DNA from: Synergistaceae bacterium
GTDB taxonomy: Bacteria > Synergistota > Synergistia > Synergistales > Synergistaceae
Length of the DNA: 12,897 nucleotides
Assembly (NCBI GenBank): GCA_012728505.1
Contig: JAAYEY010000018.1
Location: 1 to 12,897, forward strand
Direction: 5' to 3'
Below are positions 6,788 to 12,897 of the stretch, one piece after another. Numbering within the stretch: position 1 is the first letter of the stretch; each line of letters begins with the position of its first letter. The translations under genes and the position numbers were made by a program. The notes under the pieces were generated by a model. That model was given only the letters and a program-made list of their open reading frames with translations, had not been told where the DNA came from and did not search any database.

Positions 6788-7936
6788 TTGAAGAAGATTC
6801 TTGCAGTTTTGGCAGTCATTATTGTTCTTTGCGCCGCAGGCGCAGCATTTGCAGCAGATCCAATAAAAGTGGGTTATCTTGCAGCACTTACCGGCGACTA
6901 TGCAGCCTATGGAACTACAGAAGTTAACATGGCCAAATTGGTTGTAGGGGATATCAATGCAAAGGGCGGCGTCCTTGGACGTCAGCTCGAACTGGTGGTT
7001 TATGACACAAAGACCCGTAATGAAGATGCTGTCAACGCAGTTCGCCGTATGATTGAAAGCGACAAAGTAGTTGCTATCATTGGAGCGAACTCAAGCGGTA
7101 TCAACATTGCCACCGCACCAATCGTCGATAAAGGCAAGACCCCCCAGATTTCAACAGTGGGAACAAATCCGCTCGTTACAGTCGACAGCAAGGGCAAGGT
7201 GCGTCCCTATTCCTTCCGTATTTGCTTCACTGACCCTTATCAGGGCGCATTGGCGGCAGATCTTGCTATGACCAACCTTAAAAAGGACAAAGCAGCTATC
7301 CTTTACAATGTCGGTTCTGACTATGCACAGGGGCTTAGAGAGTTCTTTGTTAAAAGCTACACCGCATTGAAGGGCAAAGTAGTAGCAGACGAAGGTTATC
7401 GTGAAACAGACGTTGACTTCCGTGCACAGCTGACCAAAGTTAAGAGTTCCGGCGCAAATGTTCTCTTCCTGCCGGGAATGGGCAAGGACATGGCCCTTAT
7501 AATCAAGCAGGCAAAAGAACTTGGCCTTAACATCGCAATAATCGGCGGCGACGGCTATGGTGAATTTATGAACGAAATAGCAGGAGATTCGATGAAGGGG
7601 ACCTATTGGGTCAACCATACATATCTCGAAGATCCCGGAATGGCACCAATCTTTGCACGTTACAAAAAAGTTTACAAAGATGACTGCAAAGAATTCGTAA
7701 ACGGTACCATGGCATATGACGCAGCCTACTGGCTTGTCGACGCTATCAAACGCGCAGGAAAAGCAGAAGGACCCGCAATCGCTAAAGCGCTTGAATCAAC
7801 AAAGGGACTTAAGCTTCACCACGCAACACTTACCATCGATCCTAAGACTCACAACCCGCTTAACAAAGCGGGCGTAATCCTTAAGGTAGGCGATGATCTT
7901 AAAGCACAGTTCTACCAGAAAGTCGAACCTAAATAA
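6788..7936 (+). CDS. livK: Branched-chain amino-acid ABC transporter, periplasmic binding protein
   Basis: This periplasmic binding protein captures the substrate (Leu/Ile/Val or related amino acids) and hands it to the LivHM permease. From TTG 6788 it has 382 residues: a signal peptide (Lys-Lys, then a hydrophobic core, with AFA-AD cleavage after about residue 22), followed by a periplasmic-binding-protein family 6 domain that starts IKVGYLAALTGDYAAYG. Further markers are GGVLGRQLELVVYD, the IGANSSG ligand-site loop and STVGTNP. Cys15 is not preceded by a lipobox, so the protein appears soluble, which implies an outer membrane. The reading frame stays open upstream to an ATG at 6695, but that would bury the signal peptide behind 31 polar or aromatic residues. 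It is first in livKHMGF; the hairpin after it probably favours its higher expression. Exact ligand specificity cannot be read from sequence. Confidence 0.93.
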   Translation: MKKILAVLAVIIVLCAAGAAFAADPIKVGYLAALTGDYAAYGTTEVNMAKLVVGDINAKGGVLGRQLELVVYDTKTRNEDAVNAVRRMIESDKVVAIIGANSSGINIATAPIVDKGKTPQISTVGTNPLVTVDSKGKVRPYSFRICFTDPYQGALAADLAMTNLKKDKAAILYNVGSDYAQGLREFFVKSYTALKGKVVADEGYRETDVDFRAQLTKVKSSGANVLFLPGMGKDMALIIKQAKELGLNIAIIGGDGYGEFMNEIAGDSMKGTYWVNHTYLEDPGMAPIFARYKKVYKDDCKEFVNGTMAYDAAYWLVDAIKRAGKAEGPAIAKALESTKGLKLHHATLTIDPKTHNPLNKAGVILKVGDDLKAQFYQKVEPK

Positions 7937-7948
7937 GTAATAGTTTAC

Positions 7949-7992
7949 TTTTCCTGAGGGGCACGGGACTCTGTCCCAGCTCCTCAGGAAAA
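7949..7992 (+). terminator. Long intercistronic hairpin between livK and livH
   Basis: TTTTCCTGAGG (7949-7959) pairs perfectly with CCTCAGGAAAA (7982-7992). The stem continues with G-T, G-C and C-G pairs, then after a small internal loop with GGGAC/GTCCC around a TCT loop, about 19 bp in all. Only a short T run (CTTTT) follows. Its place after the binding-protein gene suggests partial termination or protection of the livK message, as known for malE-malF, rather than a full stop. Confidence 0.65.
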
Positions 7993-8047
7993 CTTTTAGA
8001 CGTACCTTACAACAGAATAAGCACCAGAAAGGCAGAGGTGTTTTAAA

Positions 8048-8929
8048 TTGGATATGTTAATCCAGCAAATAATAAACGGACTTTCCCTTGGGTCTGTATA
8101 TGCCTTGATTGCAGTTGGTTATTCTTTGGTCTACTCAATTCTTCTCTTTTCAAACTTCGCGCACGGAGGATTTCTTGTTATTGGTGGTTATCTTTGCTAT
8201 TTTGCCCTTAGAGGCGCCGGAATGAATATATGGGCAGCATCTTTTGTCGCTTTAATAGGAGCTGGAGTTTCAGCAGTGATAGTAGAACGTCTTGCATACA
8301 AACCTATTCGTGAACGGACACCCGTTACCCTTTATATGCTCATTGCCTCTATGGGTATGAGTATTGTTATTGAGAATATTTTCGTAGTTACTGTAGGCGG
8401 CCGATTCAGAGCCCTGCCTCCCGTAATTCCGACACAGCCTGTAGATTTTTTTGGATTAGCTACGACCAGTGCTTTTGACATCCTTTCTTTAGTAACGGCA
8501 GTTGTTTTTCTTGTTGCTCTTCAACTTTTTCTTTCAAAAACAAAGTGGGGACTTGCCATTAGAGCGGCTTCCTATGATCTCAGGATAGCCGGATTGATGG
8601 GAGTAAACGTTAACAGACTTATTTCAATAGTTTTTTTTGTGGCAGGACTTCTTGCCGGAGTCGGGGGTATCTTCCTCTCTGTTAGATATACGCTATATCC
8701 GCAGCTTGGAATGATTACTACAAAAGCATTTGTAGCTGCAGTTATAGGGGGTCTTGGCTCACTTCCTGGAGCTGTTGTGGGCAGTCTCATACTTGGTCTT
8801 GCTGAAATGCTGACCGCCGGTTTTATATCGAGCCAATTCAGAGATTTAGTCGTTTTTGGTCTTCTTATAGTCACTCTCATAATTCGTCCTACCGGGCTTT
8901 TTGGAAAATCCGTAGGCGAGAAAGTGTAG
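8048..8929 (+). CDS. livH: Branched-chain amino-acid ABC transporter permease LivH
   Basis: LivH is one of the two inner-membrane permease subunits of the importer. This 293-residue protein has about eight hydrophobic segments and the family features: an N-terminal INGLSLGSVYALIAVGYSLVYS helix pair, FAHGG (about residues 36-40), LAIRAASYDLRIAGLMGVN (the cytoplasmic EAA-like loop that contacts the ATPase), and AAVIGGLGSLPGAVVGS near the end, closing with IRPTGLFG. Translation probably starts at TTG 8048, 7 nt after GAGGTG (8035-8040); the ATG two codons later (8054) would be 13 nt away. It lies downstream of the livK hairpin and 9 nt before livM. Confidence 0.95.
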   Translation: MDMLIQQIINGLSLGSVYALIAVGYSLVYSILLFSNFAHGGFLVIGGYLCYFALRGAGMNIWAASFVALIGAGVSAVIVERLAYKPIRERTPVTLYMLIASMGMSIVIENIFVVTVGGRFRALPPVIPTQPVDFFGLATTSAFDILSLVTAVVFLVALQLFLSKTKWGLAIRAASYDLRIAGLMGVNVNRLISIVFFVAGLLAGVGGIFLSVRYTLYPQLGMITTKAFVAAVIGGLGSLPGAVVGSLILGLAEMLTAGFISSQFRDLVVFGLLIVTLIIRPTGLFGKSVGEKV

Positions 8930-8938
8930 GGGACAAAT

Positions 8939-9823
8939 ATGGATGGTTATACTACTGGCATAATAACCCTGCTTGCCATAAACTGTATCGCCGCTCTCGG
9001 TGTCTCTCTGTTTACCGGTTTTACGGGAATTTTTACACTGGGACATGCAGGATACATGGCAATAGGGGCATATACTGCAGCAATACTTACTGTTCAGTAT
9101 GAGGTAAATTTTGTAGTAGCGATAATAGCAGGTGGTATTCTTGCAATGGTATTTGCTTACCTGATAGGTATACCGACCCTTAAGCTTGTTGGAGACTACT
9201 ACACCATAGCATCCCTTGGTCTGGGCGAAGCAATAAGGCTGGTAATTGAGAACTGGGAAGGCGTAACGAGGGGGGCCAGAGGGTATCCCGGTATCAACAA
9301 CTACACAACTCTGACCGTTGCTCTATCTTTTCTTCTGGTAATGGGAATCGGAATGTTCTTTTTGGTGAACAGCAGCTTTGGGCGTGCCTTTAAAGCATGC
9401 AGGGATGACTATGTGGCTGCATCTCTCCTTGGATTTAACACGGCCAGGTTCAGAGTATTCAGTCTAGCGATATCTGGTTTTTATTGCGGAGTGTCCGGAG
9501 CTTTACTCGGGGGTTTCATGTCTTTCATACAACCGGTCATGTTTGACATGGCAAAATCGACAGAGCTTGTTTCCGTAGTCGTTTTTGGCGGTCTGGGGTC
9601 AATGAGTGGCTGTTTGATTGGAACAACGATACTGACGCTGGTGACAGAACTATTCCGTCCTATCTCACAGTATCGCATGCTAATCTATGGACTTGTACTC
9701 GTCTTGGTAATGGTTTTAAGACCTGAAGGCATCATGGGGACAAACGAACTTACCATAAAATATATCAAAAGCATTTTCTCGCGCAAAAAGAAAATAAGTG
9801 CTGCTGACGAGGGGGTGCGCTGA
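8939..9823 (+). CDS. livM: Branched-chain amino-acid ABC transporter permease LivM
   Basis: LivM is the partner permease of LivH. It has 294 residues and about eight to ten membrane segments. Family marks are GFTGIFTLGHAGYMAIGAYTAAIL near the N-terminus (the usual G-x-S-LGHA type segment), GDYYTIASLGLGEAIRLVIENW, the EAA-like loop SSFGRAFKACRDDYVAASLLGFN, and VVVFGGLGSMSGCLIG before the C-terminal RPEGIMG. The ATG follows AGGGGA (8928-8933), which overlaps the livH stop. The TGA shares its last base with the livG ATG (TGATG), so the two are translationally coupled. Confidence 0.95.
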   Translation: MDGYTTGIITLLAINCIAALGVSLFTGFTGIFTLGHAGYMAIGAYTAAILTVQYEVNFVVAIIAGGILAMVFAYLIGIPTLKLVGDYYTIASLGLGEAIRLVIENWEGVTRGARGYPGINNYTTLTVALSFLLVMGIGMFFLVNSSFGRAFKACRDDYVAASLLGFNTARFRVFSLAISGFYCGVSGALLGGFMSFIQPVMFDMAKSTELVSVVVFGGLGSMSGCLIGTTILTLVTELFRPISQYRMLIYGLVLVLVMVLRPEGIMGTNELTIKYIKSIFSRKKKISAADEGVR

Positions 9824-10590
9824 TGTCCGTTATACTTGAACTTAAAGATGTCAATAAATCATTTGGAGGCGTTCAAGCAGTTAAAGACATGTCTATGGTT
9901 TTAGAGACAGGTGAACTTGCCGGACTTATCGGACCTAACGGAGCGGGTAAAACAACGATATTTAATCTTGTTACCGGTGTGTATGACGTTACAAGCGGGC
10001 AGATCGAGTTTAAGGGTAAAAATATCAACAAACTTAAAACTTACCAGGTAATATCTTTGGGTATAGCAAGAACCTTCCAGAACCTAAGGCTTTTTGCTGC
10101 GTCATCTGTGCTTGATAATGTAATGACCGCTGCACAGCAACATTATAAATACACTTTTTTCGAGGCTATCAGTCACATGGGACGTTGGAAAAGCTTAGAA
10201 AAGGCAACGAGGGACGAAAGTATGGAACTTCTTGAGCTTGTTGGCTTGGCAGATCGGGCAGAGCAAGCAGCAGGGACTCTTCCTTACGGGCTTCAGCGCC
10301 GTCTTGAAATTGCAAGAGCTATATCCCTGAGGCCTGACCTTCTGCTTCTTGATGAACCTGCTGCGGGAATGAACGCTGATGAAGTAGAACAGCTCAACGT
10401 TCTGATTCAGAAGATACACCATGATTTTAAACTTACAATCTTGCTTATCGAACACCATATGGACATGGTCATGGCAATATGCCCCCACATCTTCTGCATG
10501 AACTTTGGAGCTAAAATAGCAGAAGGTTCCCCAGAGGAGATACAGAGTCACCCCGAAGTATTAAAGGCATATCTCGGAGAGGAGGAATAG
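9823..10590 (+). CDS. livG: Branched-chain amino-acid ABC transporter ATP-binding protein LivG
   Basis: LivG is one of the two cytosolic ATPases that power import. In its 255 residues the Walker [10 protein letters not shown] (37-45), the LivG-type signature [14 protein letters not shown] (153-166), Walker B LLLLDEP with catalytic Glu178, and H-loop His211 (IEHHM) are all present. The signature usually reads LPYGQQRR in LivG, so Leu for Gln is a small deviation, and IEHHM replaces the common IEHDM. The LivG marker AAGMN follows Walker B. It starts with a one-base overlap with livM and ends 4 nt before livF. Confidence 0.96.
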   Translation: MSVILELKDVNKSFGGVQAVKDMSMVLETGELAGLIGPNGAGKTTIFNLVTGVYDVTSGQIEFKGKNINKLKTYQVISLGIARTFQNLRLFAASSVLDNVMTAAQQHYKYTFFEAISHMGRWKSLEKATRDESMELLELVGLADRAEQAAGTLPYGLQRRLEIARAISLRPDLLLLDEPAAGMNADEVEQLNVLIQKIHHDFKLTILLIEHHMDMVMAICPHIFCMNFGAKIAEGSPEEIQSHPEVLKAYLGEEE

Positions 10591-10594
10591 GACA

Positions 10595-11326
10595 ATGGAA
10601 AATAATAACCCTATCCTCTCAGTAAAAAACCTTTTTGTAAATTATGGGGCGATTGAGGCTCTTAAGGGAATCGACCTTGATGTTTACCCTGGTGAGATAG
10701 TAGCCGTTATTGGTGCAAATGGTGCCGGAAAGTCTACTATGATGGGTGCAATAATAGGAGATGTTCCAAGAGCTAGCGGAGAGGTTTTGCTTGACGGAAT
10801 TCCTCTTCCAACAAAAAGTTTTCAGGTAGTAACAGCAGGAGTGAGCCTTGCTCCGGAGGGTAGAAAAGTTTTCGCGCCTTTGACTGTCCTTGAGAACCTG
10901 CAGATGGGAGCATTTCCAATCAAAGACTCCAAGCTGGTTTTGGAACAGCTTAAAAAAGTCTATGATCTTTTCCCACGTCTTGAGGAAAGAAAAAGCCAGT
11001 ATGCCGGGACTCTTTCCGGGGGCGAGCAGCAGATGCTTGCGATTGGAAGGGCTCTTATGGCAATGCCGAGGGTGCTTTTGTTGGACGAACCATCGCTGGG
11101 TCTTGCGCCAATCATAATAAACGAAATCTTCAAAGAACTGGTAGTTGTAAACAGAGAACTTGGAATGACGATTCTCATTGTTGAACAGAATGCAAGAAAA
11201 GCTCTGCTTCTTTCAAACAGAGCATATGTTCTGCAGACAGGCAAGATAATTATGGAAGGCGATTCTAAGGAACTCCTCCATAATCCTGAAATAGAGGAAG
11301 CTTATCTGGGAGGAAAGAAGAAATAG
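10595..11326 (+). CDS. livF: Branched-chain amino-acid ABC transporter ATP-binding protein LivF
   Basis: LivF is the second ATPase of the importer and pairs with LivG. The 243 residues contain Walker A GANGAGKST (40-48), signature LSGGEQQ (140-146), Walker B LLLDEPS (161-167), the LivF-typical GLAP just after it, and VEQNA at the H-loop, where LivF proteins characteristically carry Gln (198) instead of His. GGAGGAA at the end of livG is its ribosome-binding site, and the ATG follows the livG stop by 4 nt. It closes the liv operon, with a terminator about 40 nt downstream. Confidence 0.96.
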   Translation: MENNNPILSVKNLFVNYGAIEALKGIDLDVYPGEIVAVIGANGAGKSTMMGAIIGDVPRASGEVLLDGIPLPTKSFQVVTAGVSLAPEGRKVFAPLTVLENLQMGAFPIKDSKLVLEQLKKVYDLFPRLEERKSQYAGTLSGGEQQMLAIGRALMAMPRVLLLDEPSLGLAPIIINEIFKELVVVNRELGMTILIVEQNARKALLLSNRAYVLQTGKIIMEGDSKELLHNPEIEEAYLGGKKK

Positions 11327-11365
11327 ACTTTTAATATTTTTAATAGTCGAAGATATAAAAATTAT

Positions 11366-11421
11366 AGTGAGGATCCTGTTCCTTCTAGAGGAATTAAGGA
11401 TCCTCATTTACTTTTCTTTTA
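11366..11421 (+). terminator. Rho-independent terminator of the liv operon
   Basis: TGAGGATCCT (11368-11377) pairs perfectly with AGGATCCTCA (11397-11406) and encloses a TTCCT/AGGAA inner stem around a TCTAG loop. The T-rich tract ACTTTTCTTTT follows at once. It separates livF from the prmA promoter. Confidence 0.8.
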
Positions 11422-11470
11422 TAAAAAGTTTTTCCCTTAAGTATTCTCTTTTGTCAGATTAAATGTTTTG

Positions 11471-11500
11471 TTGTCCGTCATGGTCTTAATAGAGTACAAT
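11471..11500 (+). promoter_or_regulatory. Possible promoter of prmA-rsmE
   Basis: TTGTCC (11471-11476, 4/6) and TACAAT (11495-11500, 5/6 of the -10) are 18 nt apart, about 30 nt upstream of prmA and after the liv terminator. Placement is sensible but the -35 match is modest. Confidence 0.45.
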
Positions 11501-11513
11501 AAAGTGCGGCTTG

Positions 11514-11520
11514 AAAGGAG
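11514..11520 (+). promoter_or_regulatory. Ribosome-binding site setting the ATG start of prmA
   Basis: AAAGGAG lies 9 nt before the ATG at 11530. It directly abuts the in-frame TTG at 11521, which therefore has no usable spacing and is rejected as the start. Confidence 0.75.
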
Positions 11521-11529
11521 TTGGGTTCG

Positions 11530-12402
11530 ATGAAAAAAGATGACAGCTACTGGTGGTATATAACTGTTTCAGCTGATGATGGTCAAGAAGAAATTCTTTT
11601 CTCAATAGCTGACATCTCAGGGAGTATAGGCACTGAGCTCCAGGAACTTCCCTTGGGAGGAATCAAGCTAAGAATGTACTACAGGAGCAGTGAAGCTCTG
11701 CATGTTTGGAAGGCAAGACTTCTTGATGCGATTAAAGCCTGGGCAAATATAAAAATAGATGATTTTGGTAAGATTGAAAACCAGCCTTGGAATGTTGCTT
11801 CACAAGAGGCTTTTCCTCCGCTGCCTGTCGGAAAGACTTTGGTGGTGCTTGCTCCGTGGCACAAAGGGACCGAACCTGAGGGACTTATCCCTCTCTATAT
11901 CAATCCAGGAAGTGCTTTTGGAACAGGGTATCATGAGAGCACTCAGATAGTTCTTGAGTTGATGGAAGAATTTGTCAAACCGGGAATGACTACAGCAGAT
12001 ATAGGAACAGGGTCAGGAATACTAACAATATGCGCAGTGAAACTGGGTGCCGAAAAAGCCTATGCACGTGATATCGACCCAGCAGTTATAGAAGAAGTAA
12101 ATAGAAATTATGAACTGAACGGGTTGGACTCGGCTAAAATAGATCTGGCTACAGGGGACCTTCTAAATGGTTTTAAACACAGAGTCGATATTCTGACGGC
12201 AAATATTCTTTTAGATCCTCTGACCACAATGCTAGACCAGGTACCTAAGGTTATCGGAAGAGAGGGCATGGCAATTTTTTCCGGTATGCTGCTCACAGAG
12301 AGAGATACCTTCCTTGAAGCTCTGGAAAAAGCTAAAATGTTAGAAATTAGGGAGAACACGAAGGGAGAATGGTGGGGTGTCGCTGCCAAGGCTTCGTCTT
12401 GA
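11530..12402 (+). CDS. prmA: Ribosomal protein L11 methyltransferase
   Basis: PrmA uses S-adenosylmethionine to methylate ribosomal protein L11 in the cytosol. The 290 residues have the family layout: a small N-terminal substrate-recognition domain (about 1-100), then a Rossmann-fold methyltransferase. Visible motifs are GSAFGTGYHEST (127-138; usually GTGTHPTT), the SAM-binding DIGTGSGIL (157-165; commonly DVGCGSGIL), the acidic DIDPAVIEEV, and TANILLD (223-229), the PrmA form of the catalytic NPPY-like motif, followed by FSGMLLTER and GEWWGV. It heads a pair with rsmE, overlapping it by 26 nt. In Bacillus-type genomes it directly follows dnaJ; here the liv operon lies between. The Tyr and Glu in GTGYHEST are mild deviations. 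Confidence 0.95.
   Translation: MKKDDSYWWYITVSADDGQEEILFSIADISGSIGTELQELPLGGIKLRMYYRSSEALHVWKARLLDAIKAWANIKIDDFGKIENQPWNVASQEAFPPLPVGKTLVVLAPWHKGTEPEGLIPLYINPGSAFGTGYHESTQIVLELMEEFVKPGMTTADIGTGSGILTICAVKLGAEKAYARDIDPAVIEEVNRNYELNGLDSAKIDLATGDLLNGFKHRVDILTANILLDPLTTMLDQVPKVIGREGMAIFSGMLLTERDTFLEALEKAKMLEIRENTKGEWWGVAAKASS
12361..12367 (+). promoter_or_regulatory. Ribosome-binding site for rsmE inside prmA
   Basis: AAGGGAG within the prmA coding sequence lies 9 nt before the GTG at 12377. It supports a GTG start that overlaps the prmA end. Confidence 0.6.
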
Positions 12403-12897
12403 GGAATGCACTTTAAAGGATGGACGCTGGCTTATCGATGAAAAACAGGCGCACCATCTGATAAGAGTAAGACGCTGTTCTACTGGGTCTTTGGCGGAGG
12501 GGCTTTTGTCGGGAGAAAGAATCGAATTGCGTCTTCTCTGTGAAGACAGTCTCGTCTTTGCAGAGGAACTGTCACGGGTAAGAGAAGAGGAGCCTACTAT
12601 AAAGCTGGAACTAATTTTGGCACTTCTTAAAAATGACCAGCTCGATGATTCTCTTCGCTTTGCTGCCGAGACAGGAGCAAGTGCTATCCATCTGATTTCC
12701 TGTGAGCGGAGCGTTCCCAAGTACTCCGGCATAAGGCTTGAAGATAAGATGTCCCGCTGGAGAAAGATTCTAGCTGAGTCTACAAAACAGGCGGGGTCAG
12801 CCTCACCTCCGAAACTTTCCCCCCCTCTTTCATTAATGGAGCTCAATTTGAAAATAATACCTGAATGTAGATTTGCAGCGATCCTCTCCCCTGAAGC
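12377..12897 (+). CDS. rsmE: 16S rRNA (uracil-1498-N3) methyltransferase (3' end off the window)
   Basis: RsmE methylates U1498 of 16S rRNA using S-adenosylmethionine through a knotted (SPOUT) fold. The first 173 codons of about 240-250 are present and the frame is open to the window edge. The N-terminal PUA-like domain (MSLPRLRLEEC, then HHLIRVRRCSTG and GERIEL) leads into the family segment LKNDQLDDSLRFAAETGASAIHLISCERSVPK, the counterpart of the usual K-x-D-KxExxIQKATELGV and ERSV motifs, and WRKILAESTKQAGS. In the last, the common EQSxR reads KQAGS, a divergence. No in-frame start is better upstream, since a stop lies at 12341-12343. Start at GTG 12377 overlaps prmA by 26 nt, implying co-translation. 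The SAM-binding knot lies beyond the window. Confidence 0.88.
   Translation, partial: MSLPRLRLEECTLKDGRWLIDEKQAHHLIRVRRCSTGSLAEGLLSGERIELRLLCEDSLVFAEELSRVREEEPTIKLELILALLKNDQLDDSLRFAAETGASAIHLISCERSVPKYSGIRLEDKMSRWRKILAESTKQAGSASPPKLSPPLSLMELNLKIIPECRFAAILSPE

Noticed and set aside
6611..11354. 12-bp inverted match (ATCTTCGACTAT at 6611-6622 and its complement at 11343-11354) flanking the liv operon
   Set aside because: Looks like mobile-element ends, but a 12-bp match is expected several times by chance in 13 kb, it does not extend, and the left copy overlaps the liv promoter spacer; no transposase is near.
12340..12846. Minus-strand open frame opposite prmA end and rsmE
   Set aside because: The plus strand carries recognisable RsmE with a ribosome-binding site; the antisense product is Ser-rich without family features.
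1..12897. CRISPR arrays, tRNA/rRNA genes, phage or insertion-sequence genes
   Set aside because: No regularly spaced repeats, tRNA-like cloverleafs, rRNA segments or transposase/integrase motifs were seen on either strand.

Overview
This window looks like a chromosomal housekeeping region of a diderm, probably anaerobic, amino-acid-using bacterium with mid-40s % GC (judged by eye). I lean towards Synergistota. The reasons are a HrcA/CIRCE-controlled hrcA-grpE-dnaK-dnaJ operon of the Gram-positive-like type (DnaK lacks the ~24-residue segment of the proteobacterial protein), a substrate-binding protein with an ordinary type I signal peptide rather than a lipobox, and a complete branched-chain amino-acid ABC operon. 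The phylum assignment is inference.

Layout. (1) Bases 1-1420, minus strand: a histidine-phosphatase-family protein followed 13 nt later by a dihydropteroate synthase gene (folP) that leaves the window on the left and carries an extra N-terminal domain. (2) Bases 1421-1666: divergent control region with a minus-strand promoter and, on the plus strand, a sigma-A-type promoter and a CIRCE operator ahead of hrcA. (3) Bases 1667-6341, plus strand: hrcA, grpE, dnaK and dnaJ, the repressor and DnaK chaperone machine. (4) Bases 6342-6787: a non-coding stretch with a very long hairpin and a good promoter. (5) Bases 6788-11326: livK-livH-livM-livG-livF, a high-affinity branched-chain amino-acid importer, with a long hairpin between livK and livH and a terminator after livF. 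(6) Bases 11530-12897: prmA and the start of rsmE (off the right edge), overlapping by 26 nt.

How it fits together. HrcA represses its own operon through CIRCE. GrpE, DnaK and DnaJ form the chaperone cycle. In Bacillus-type genomes dnaJ is followed directly by prmA and rsmE in one operon. Here that order is kept, but a self-contained liv transport operon with its own promoter and terminator sits between dnaJ and prmA.

No clearly new system was found. The most noteworthy points are a proline replacing the near-invariant catalytic threonine of DnaK's GGGTFD motif, a histidine phosphatase with Asn where the family's general-acid Glu normally lies, the liv operon between dnaJ and prmA, the two-domain DHPS, and three long intergenic hairpins. 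Several starts are best moved from the longest reading frame on ribosome-binding-site grounds (livK, prmA, hrcA).
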